From: Yersinia mollaretii ATCC 43969
GTDB lineage: Bacteria; Pseudomonadota; Gammaproteobacteria; Enterobacterales; Enterobacteriaceae
Direction: 5' to 3'
NCBI RefSeq assembly: GCF_013282725.1
Contig: NZ_CP054043.1
Location: 3,844,001-3,908,000 of the forward strand
DNA length: 64,000 nt
Shown piece by piece: positions 58,050-64,000 of this stretch. The translations under genes were made by a program, and so were the position numbers. The first letter of the stretch is position 1, and every line of letters starts with the position of its first letter. Below the pieces are notes generated by a model, which searched no databases, had not been told where the DNA came from, and worked only from the letters and a program-made list of their open reading frames with translations.

Positions 58050-59294
58050 ATGACTCCGGCACGACAACCAGTTAATTGGAAGCGAAACCTCTTTGTCACT
58101 TGGCTAGGCTGCTTTCTCACTGGCGCGGCCTTTAGTTTGATCATGCCCTTCCTGCCACTCTATGTGGAGGAGCTAGGTGTGAGCGGTCACCAATCACTGA
58201 ACATGTGGTCTGGGTTGGTGTTCAGTATCACCTTCTTATTTTCGGCTATCGCCGCCCCTTTCTGGGGGAGCCTTGCTGATCGCAAAGGCCGCAAAGTGAT
58301 GCTGTTGCGCTCCGCATTGGGTATGGGGATTGTGATGGTGTTGATGGGGATGGCGCAAAATATCTGGCAATTTCTAGCATTACGCGCACTGCTGGGCTTG
58401 CTGGGGGGCTTTATTCCGAATGCCAATGCGCTGATTGCCACGCAAGTGCCGCGCAGCCGAAGCGGCTGGGCATTGGGCACCCTCTCCACCGGTGGGGTCA
58501 GTGGCGCGCTAATTGGGCCACTGATTGGCGGCCTGCTGGCAGATAACTATGGCTTGCGCCCGGTGTTCTTTATTACCGCAGGGGTGCTGTTTCTCTGCTT
58601 TGCGATGACTTGGTTGTATGTCAGAGAGCAATTTTCCCCCGTGCTGAAGAAAGATATGCTGAATGGGCGGCAAGTGTTTAACTCGCTGAAAAACCCTAAG
58701 TTAATCCTCAGCCTGTTTATCACCACCATGATCATTCAGGTGGCAACTGGCTCCATTGCCCCGATCCTGACACTCTATGTGCGCGAGTTGGCGGGTGACA
58801 TTCATAATTTGGCCTTTGTCAGTGGCATGATTGCCTCAGTACCGGGGGTCGCGGCGCTGATGAGTGCCCCGCGATTAGGCAAGCTGGGGGATAGAATCGG
58901 CCCAGAGCGCATTCTGATTGCCATGTTGGCACTCTCAGTGCTGATACTGATTCCGATGGCCTTTGTTCAGACCCCGTTGCAACTGGGCATTCTGCGCTTT
59001 TTATTGGGGGCGACGGATGGCGCGCTACTGCCTGCGGTGCAAACACTATTGATTTATAACTGCACCAATCAGGTGGCAGGCCGAATTTTCAGCTATAACC
59101 AGTCGTTTCGTGATGTCGGTAATGTCAGTGGCCCGCTGCTTGGAGCGGCGGTCTCCGCCAGTTACGGCTTCCGCGCTGTCTTCTGCGTCACAGCCGCCGT
59201 GGTGCTGTTTAATGCCCTTTACTCCTACTGGTGTTTACAGCGCCATCCGGCAAAACCACGGCAGCACGATGTTCAACAAACGCAAGACAGATAA
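58050..59294 (+). CDS. mdtG: Multidrug efflux MFS transporter MdtG
   Basis: A 414-residue, 12-helix major facilitator. E. coli MdtG (YceE) raises fosfomycin and deoxycholate tolerance. The MFS motif A region is [14 protein letters not shown], and the N-terminus [32 protein letters not shown] is nearly identical to E. coli. The 259-base region before it (after the doxX terminator) should hold its promoter; a mar/sox box was not identified by eye. Confidence 0.95.
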   Translation: MTPARQPVNWKRNLFVTWLGCFLTGAAFSLIMPFLPLYVEELGVSGHQSLNMWSGLVFSITFLFSAIAAPFWGSLADRKGRKVMLLRSALGMGIVMVLMGMAQNIWQFLALRALLGLLGGFIPNANALIATQVPRSRSGWALGTLSTGGVSGALIGPLIGGLLADNYGLRPVFFITAGVLFLCFAMTWLYVREQFSPVLKKDMLNGRQVFNSLKNPKLILSLFITTMIIQVATGSIAPILTLYVRELAGDIHNLAFVSGMIASVPGVAALMSAPRLGKLGDRIGPERILIAMLALSVLILIPMAFVQTPLQLGILRFLLGATDGALLPAVQTLLIYNCTNQVAGRIFSYNQSFRDVGNVSGPLLGAAVSASYGFRAVFCVTAAVVLFNALYSYWCLQRHPAKPRQHDVQQTQDR

Positions 59295-59331
59295 CCTGGC
59301 GCCTGCGCCCTAACAGTCAACATCCGTCTAC

Positions 59332-59368
59332 ACGCCGGGATAAAAAACACCCGCTTTCCGGCGTTTTT
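59332..59368 (+). terminator. Terminator after mdtG
   Basis: ACGCCGG/CCGGCGT 7-bp stem with a 19-base loop and a TTTTT tail. Confidence 0.75.
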
Positions 59369-59559
59369 CTCGGCGCTTTGCTCTGTATCCTCCTCACCTC
59401 TGTGATCTCCCGATAAAAAGCCGAAAAAATAATCACATTCAGCTTTAACTGGTTGATAATTGTTATGAGTATCGACTTTTCATCTAAAAATACGATATAA
59501 GACCCGACAGATAACAAAAAACGACGTTAATATGACGTTAAATTCTAAGGGATGACTTT

Positions 59560-61095
59560 ATGCAAACCTCCATTAACTCGTCAGGTGGCCGAACGTTCTT
59601 TGGCCATCCTTATCCGCTCAGCGGACTGTTTTTGTCTGAAATGTGGGAGCGCTTCTCATTTTACGGCATCCGCCCCCTGCTGATTCTGTTTATGGCCGCC
59701 ACGGTTTTTGATGGCGGTATGGGTCTGCCCCGCGAACAAGCTTCGGCTATCGTCGGCATCTTTGCCGGTAGCATGTATCTGGCCGCCCTGCCCGGCGGCT
59801 GGCTGGCGGATAACTGGCTCGGTCAGCAACGCGCGGTCTGGTATGGCTCGATTCTGATTGCGCTGGGTCACTTGTCGATCGCCTTATCGGCCTTCTTCGG
59901 CAATGACCTGTTCTTTATCGGTTTAGTGTTTATCGTGCTGGGTACAGGGCTGTTCAAAACCTGTATTTCGGTGATGGTCGGGACACTGTATAAGCCGGGT
60001 GATGCTCGCCGCGACGGGGGCTTCTCCCTGTTCTATATGGGCATCAATATGGGGTCGTTTATCGCGCCGCTGCTCTCTGGCTGGCTGCTTAAGACCCACG
60101 GCTGGCATTGGGGCTTTGGTATTGGCGGGATTGGGATGCTGGTGGCATTGCTGATTTTCCGTTACATCGCCATCCCATCAATGAAACGCTATGACGCCGA
60201 AGTGGGTTTAGACTCAAGCTGGAATCGGCCGACCAATAAACGCCAAGGTGTGGGCAAGTGGGTGGCGGCCATTATGGTGCTGGTCGTGGCGATCATCGCG
60301 CTGATTTCAAATGGGATTATCCCGATTAACCCAGTGCTGGTGGCCAGCTTGCTGGTCTATCTGATTGCCGCCTCGGTGACCCTCTATTTCGTCTATCTGT
60401 TCGCCTTCGCCAAGTTGAGCCGTAAAGATCGCGCCCGCTTGCTGGTGTGCTTTATTCTGCTGGTTTCAGCGGCCTTCTTCTGGTCCGCTTTCGAGCAGAA
60501 ACCCACCTCCTTTAACCTGTTTGCCAATGACTACACCAACCGCAACTTGATGGGTTTTGAGATCCCAACCGTCTGGTTCCAGTCGATTAACGCGCTGTTT
60601 ATCATTATCTTAGCGCCAGTATTCAGTTGGGCATGGCCAGCACTGGCGAAGAAGAAGATTCAGCCTAGCAGCATCACTAAATTCGTGATTGGGATTTTAT
60701 GTGCTGCCGCCGGTTTCGCGGTGATGATGTACGCGGCACAGCATGTGCTTAACAGTGGCGGTGAAGGGGTCTCCCCGCTGTGGCTGGTGATGAGTATTCT
60801 GTTGCTGACACTGGGTGAGTTGTGTCTCAGCCCGATTGGCTTGGCGACCATGACCTTATTGGCACCGGAGAGAATGCGCGGTCAGGTTATGGGGCTGTGG
60901 TTCTGCGCTAGTTCGCTGGGTAACTTGGCGGCGGGCTTGATTGGCGGGCATGTGAAAGCCGATCAGCTCGATATGTTGCCGACTCTATTTGCGCGCTGCT
61001 CAATTGCTCTGGTGATCTGTGCTGCCGTGCTGATCCTGCTTATCGTGCCGATTCGTCGGATGATGAATAACACCCAAGGGCAGCAAGCCGCCTGA
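59560..61095 (+). CDS. Proton-dependent oligopeptide transporter (POT/PTR2 family)
   Basis: A 511-residue inner-membrane symporter with about 14 helices. The POT ExxER motif is visible as EMWERFSFYG. The PTR2 segment GGWLADNWLGQQRAVWYGSILIALGH follows, and the second signature is FSLFYMGINMGSFIAPLLSGWL. Members import di- and tripeptides with protons. It is clearly different from E. coli DtpB, so no symbol is given. Confidence 0.92.
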   Translation: MQTSINSSGGRTFFGHPYPLSGLFLSEMWERFSFYGIRPLLILFMAATVFDGGMGLPREQASAIVGIFAGSMYLAALPGGWLADNWLGQQRAVWYGSILIALGHLSIALSAFFGNDLFFIGLVFIVLGTGLFKTCISVMVGTLYKPGDARRDGGFSLFYMGINMGSFIAPLLSGWLLKTHGWHWGFGIGGIGMLVALLIFRYIAIPSMKRYDAEVGLDSSWNRPTNKRQGVGKWVAAIMVLVVAIIALISNGIIPINPVLVASLLVYLIAASVTLYFVYLFAFAKLSRKDRARLLVCFILLVSAAFFWSAFEQKPTSFNLFANDYTNRNLMGFEIPTVWFQSINALFIIILAPVFSWAWPALAKKKIQPSSITKFVIGILCAAAGFAVMMYAAQHVLNSGGEGVSPLWLVMSILLLTLGELCLSPIGLATMTLLAPERMRGQVMGLWFCASSLGNLAAGLIGGHVKADQLDMLPTLFARCSIALVICAAVLILLIVPIRRMMNNTQGQQAA

Positions 61096-61124
61096 TTATT
61101 ACTGTTTACTCTCGATAAATAAAA

Positions 61125-61165
61125 CTCCGTTCACTTAAGCTACTTTGAGTGAACGGGGTTTTTGT
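61125..61165 (+). terminator. Terminator after the peptide transporter
   Basis: CTCCGTTCACT/AGTGAACGGGG 11-bp stem (one G-U pair) with a 12-base loop followed by TTTTT. Confidence 0.85.
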
Positions 61166-61188
61166 ATTACTAATTTAACGGGTTGTTA

Positions 61189-61632
61189 TTACATCAAATC
61201 CTGTCGGTTAGAAGTAACGTTCAAATTGATACCAAAACCTCTCTGGGTTCCATTACCCAAACTACTCATTAAATCATCTTTTTTTATTTTTTTATCATCA
61301 AGCTTGGAAGAAAATTCCGTTTTTTTACTCTCACTTTGTGTAGTGATTTTTGTTAACGCAGTTTTCAGGCCAACCAGTGAAGCCATTTTTTCGTCTTTCA
61401 TCGCTGAACCCTGCGCGTTCAGTGTACTAATCATCGTATCGATTTTTTGGTTAAAAGAATTTGCCTCAGACTGGCTGATTCGATTAAACGGTCCCTGAGT
61501 AGGATTGTTTTTTATTTCCTTCATCATGCTTGTCAGTGATTTCATATCTGCTTTATGAAAACGACTGTCATTCGTGGTATTTTTGAACGCAGTAGTAACA
61601 ACTCTGTTGAGATTCCCTACGCTAAAGCTCAT
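61189..61632 (-). CDS. Orphan low-GC protein, unknown function
   Basis: A 147-residue, Ser/Thr/Lys/Asn-rich hydrophilic protein with no membrane segment or classical signal peptide. It looks largely helical with a charged C-terminal part (SESKKTEFSSKLDDKKIKKDD) and a Gly/Asn-rich tail. AGGAG lies 6 bases before the ATG, so translation is credible. I do not recognise a family. AT-rich composition and isolation between a transporter and opgH suggest horizontal gain. A secreted effector-like role is possible but unsupported. Confidence 0.75.
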   Translation of the reverse strand: MSFSVGNLNRVVTTAFKNTTNDSRFHKADMKSLTSMMKEIKNNPTQGPFNRISQSEANSFNQKIDTMISTLNAQGSAMKDEKMASLVGLKTALTKITTQSESKKTEFSSKLDDKKIKKDDLMSSLGNGTQRGFGINLNVTSNRQDLM

Positions 61633-61829
61633 ATTGACTCCTAATAATATTAATCATTGATGGTTTTATTAGGCGTGATAATGAGCCAGCGACTCATACA
61701 AATCTTGTATAAATCGATTCTAAGCTGACAACAGAACAATCCCCAGTAACAGTGTGCGGATGATGATATTGGGTCGTTGTATCAGTTTAACGATGAGATT
61801 CACGTAATCACTCTTTTAGCTTCGCAGAA

Positions 61830-61864
61830 CAAAAAAAACGGGCAATACATGATGTATGCCCGTT
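61830..61864 (-). terminator. Terminator after opgH
   Basis: On the minus strand AACGGGCA...TGCCCGTT with an ATACAT-type inner stem is followed by TTTTTTTT. It lies 32 bases downstream of the opgH stop. Confidence 0.88.
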
Positions 61865-61895
61865 CTTTGTCAGTATAACAATCACTCTGTTGTCG

Positions 61896-64000
61896 TTACT
61901 TCACGGCGGGAAACGCCTGCTGATTATGCGCCAGTTGACGATAATAGCGGTTCCAGACGCGATACTGCTCCGGCTGCTGCCACACTTGCTGGTGCAGACG
62001 AGAGATCAGCACTGGGTCGCTGAGCAGCTCAAGGCGCTGTAATTTCGCCAATTTATCCGGCCCGGCTTCCAGTGCCAATGCCACTCGCTCGGCACGAACC
62101 TGCTCAATAATCGCCCGAGTGTGATGACGGGCAGTAGCCATGGCACTAGCGAGGGCGTTATAGGCCGGGTTCATCACCGCATGGAAGAAGCCATCACTCA
62201 GCGCCCGCTGATGGTTCAGCTTCAGGTAGGCTTCTGTCGCCAGCAGCTCCTTCGGCGGATTGTACTCTTCCGGGATCAGGAACAACTTAGCGCGCTTGCT
62301 GGCCAGCCCCAGAGTCCGACGGCTGGAGAGCACCGAGACCACCGGAGAGAGAATCAGCGAGAAGACGATCGGCGATAACCACCACAGGAAGCGCAGATCC
62401 AGCCACGCAACCCCACCCGCCCAGACCAACCCCAGCAGCAGTTGCGGGCCGTGGCGCACCATGGCTTCACTCCACGGCGTGGCATCATCATCGCGCTGCG
62501 GCGAATTCCACTGTACTGACCAGCCGAGGAAGGCGCTGACCACAAATACCGTGTGGAATAGCATCCGCACCGGTGCCAGCAGTACCGAGAACAGCATCTC
62601 CGACAGCATGGAGAGCAGCAACCGAATCGCCCCGCCATACTCTTTCGCGCCTTTGGCCCAGATCAAAATGATGCTGAGTAACTTTGGCAAGAACAGCAAC
62701 ACCAAGGTGGTGGAGAACAGACCAATGGCGAGTTCAGGTCGCCACTGCGGCCAGACCGGGAACAACTGACGCGGTTGCAGGAAGTATTGCGGCTCCATCA
62801 GGGTGTGCACCGCTTGTAATGCGGTACAGAGCACCAAAAACATAAACCACAGGGGGGCTGAGAGATAGGACATCACCCCCGTAAGGAAGACCGCGCGGTG
62901 AACCGGATGCATCCCCTTCACCAAAAATAGGCGGAAGTTCATCAGGTTGCCATGACACCAACGGCGGTCACGTTTTAACTCATCCAGCAAGTTAGGCGGC
63001 AACTCTTCGTAGCTGCCCGGCAGGTCATAAGCAATCCACACCCCCCATCCGGCGCGGCGCATGAGTGCCGCTTCCACGAAATCATGTGACAGGATGGAAC
63101 CGGCGAAAGAGCCTTCGCCCGGCAAAGGTGCCAAAGCACAGTGCTCGATAAAAGGTTTCACCCTAATAATGGCGTTATGACCCCAGTAATGGGATTCACC
63201 CAACTGCCAGTAATGCAAACCCGCAGTGAACAAAGGGCCATAGACCCGCGTCGCAAACTGCTGAATGCGGGCGTACAGGGTATCCATGCCAGAAGCTTTC
63301 GGTGCCGACTGAATGATGCCGGCATTCGGATTGGCTTCCATCAGCCGCACCAGCCCGGTCAAACACTCACCACTCATCACACTATCGGCATCCAGAATCA
63401 CCATATAGCTGTACTGGCTGCCCCAACGGCGGCAAAAATCGTCGATATTGCCGCTTTTGCGTTTCACCCGACGGCGACGGCGGCGATAGAAAATGCGGCC
63501 ATGCCCCTCGACATCACGACACAGCTCCAGCCACGCCTTCTGCTCCGCAACACAGATATCGGGATCATAGCTGTCACTCAGCACATAGATATCAAAGTGC
63601 TCAAGCTGCCCTGTCGCCGCCACAGACTCATAAGTGGCGCGTAAACCGGCAAACACCCGCTCCACGTCCTCATTACAAATCGGCATAATCAACGCCGTCC
63701 GGTGGGCCGGATTGAGCGCCTCATCCCCTTTGATGGTGGACGATATGCTGTATTTGTCTTTGCCAATCATCAGTTGCAGGAAGCCCATCAGCGCGGTCCA
63801 GAACCCTGCCGACACCCAGCAAAATAGGATGGCAAACAGGATCAGGATGCCGGTTTGCAGTAAATAAGGCAGCAGTTGCATCACTGAAACTTGCCAGTTC
63901 TGCTTCACTATCTCTAAAGGATCGAGCAGTGCCCAGCCCTGATAAGGCAGGATGGTCTTCATATAGCTGGTCGCAATAGCGGTTTGCAGCACTATCAATA
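61896..64000 (-). CDS. opgH: Glucans biosynthesis glucosyltransferase OpgH (partial, 5' end outside window)
   Basis: Inner-membrane processive glycosyltransferase that makes the beta-1,2 backbone of osmoregulated periplasmic glucans from UDP-glucose. About 700 C-terminal residues are in the window; the E. coli protein has 847, so the N-terminus lies beyond position 64000. The GT-A domain has the DADSVMSG metal motif and the RRWCHGN (QxxRW-like) acceptor motif. Several membrane helices flank it. opgG should lie upstream on the minus strand, outside the window. Confidence 0.95.
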   Translation of the reverse strand, partial: LIVLQTAIATSYMKTILPYQGWALLDPLEIVKQNWQVSVMQLLPYLLQTGILILFAILFCWVSAGFWTALMGFLQLMIGKDKYSISSTIKGDEALNPAHRTALIMPICNEDVERVFAGLRATYESVAATGQLEHFDIYVLSDSYDPDICVAEQKAWLELCRDVEGHGRIFYRRRRRRVKRKSGNIDDFCRRWGSQYSYMVILDADSVMSGECLTGLVRLMEANPNAGIIQSAPKASGMDTLYARIQQFATRVYGPLFTAGLHYWQLGESHYWGHNAIIRVKPFIEHCALAPLPGEGSFAGSILSHDFVEAALMRRAGWGVWIAYDLPGSYEELPPNLLDELKRDRRWCHGNLMNFRLFLVKGMHPVHRAVFLTGVMSYLSAPLWFMFLVLCTALQAVHTLMEPQYFLQPRQLFPVWPQWRPELAIGLFSTTLVLLFLPKLLSIILIWAKGAKEYGGAIRLLLSMLSEMLFSVLLAPVRMLFHTVFVVSAFLGWSVQWNSPQRDDDATPWSEAMVRHGPQLLLGLVWAGGVAWLDLRFLWWLSPIVFSLILSPVVSVLSSRRTLGLASKRAKLFLIPEEYNPPKELLATEAYLKLNHQRALSDGFFHAVMNPAYNALASAMATARHHTRAIIEQVRAERVALALEAGPDKLAKLQRLELLSDPVLISRLHQQVWQQPEQYRVWNRYYRQLAHNQQAFPAVK

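Noticed and set aside
61145-61498. 117-codon plus-strand frame opposite the orphan gene
   Set aside because: It overlaps the transporter terminator at its start, has no ribosome site and reads as a shadow of the minus-strand gene, which does have one.

Overview
The window is a 64 kb stretch of an enterobacterial chromosome, almost certainly a Yersinia of the enterocolitica/intermedia type. Gene order (phoPQ-roxA-pepT-cobB-nagK-lolEDC-mfd; ndh-ycfP-nagZ-thiK-lpoB-ycfL-hinT; ptsG-tatD-holB-tmk-mltG-pabC-fabF-acpP-fabG-fabD-fabH-plsX-rpmF-yceD; rluC/rne; pyrC-dinI-bssS-solA; tqsA, trhO, lpxL, mdtG, opgH) follows the E. coli 24-25 min region with local gaps and inversions. Protein sequences are close to, but distinct from, the E. 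coli orthologues. No rRNA, tRNA, CRISPR array or transposase gene was seen.

Layout. 1-9243: the phoP tail, phoQ and roxA, then on the minus strand pepT, cobB, nagK and the lipoprotein-release operon lolC-lolD-lolE. 9440-20578: mfd, then minus-strand ycfJ, ndh (with an FNR box upstream) and the ycfP-nagZ-thiK-lpoB-ycfL-hinT run, ending in a shikimate-dehydrogenase-like gene. 20725-29717 is the accessory region, lying between hinT and ptsG where E. coli has fhuE. It holds a SgrR-type regulator, a complete peptide natural-product (RiPP) locus and a YhfG/Fic toxin-antitoxin pair. 29828-42263: ptsG and the replication, cell-wall, folate and fatty-acid genes down to yceD, all on the minus strand. 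42405-49603: yceF, rluC, rne with its autoregulatory 5' leader, a small monooxygenase and pyrC. 49721-64000: an SOS-controlled dinI-like gene, bssS, solA, a LuxR-type regulator, yceO, tqsA, trhO, lpxL, a DoxX protein, mdtG, a POT peptide transporter, an orphan low-GC gene and the partial opgH.

The main discovery is the locus at 22914-28741. A 53-codon gene, too short for usual ORF calling, encodes a double-glycine leader followed by the core AGWINAFANWTKSF. It is followed by a radical SAM/SPASM maturase, an HlyD-type adaptor, an ABC exporter with an intact C39 leader peptidase, and a secreted two-lobed aspartyl protease. This matches the XYE (Xenorhabdus-Yersinia-Erwinia) class, whose characterised members make three-residue cyclophane peptides. 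The core carries three Aromatic-X-X units (WIN, FAN, WTK). The class is known; this core, the paired-DTG protease and the adjoining Fic module are the parts that look new.

The YhfG/Fic module is bracketed by a 29-bp near-perfect direct repeat. The second copy forms half of the ptsG terminator, which suggests that foreign DNA was joined at that terminator. Several recognisable operators (FNR at ndh and pepT, a Fur-like box at pepT, LexA at the dinI-like gene, CRP and the SgrS-pairing site at ptsG) were read directly from the sequence.
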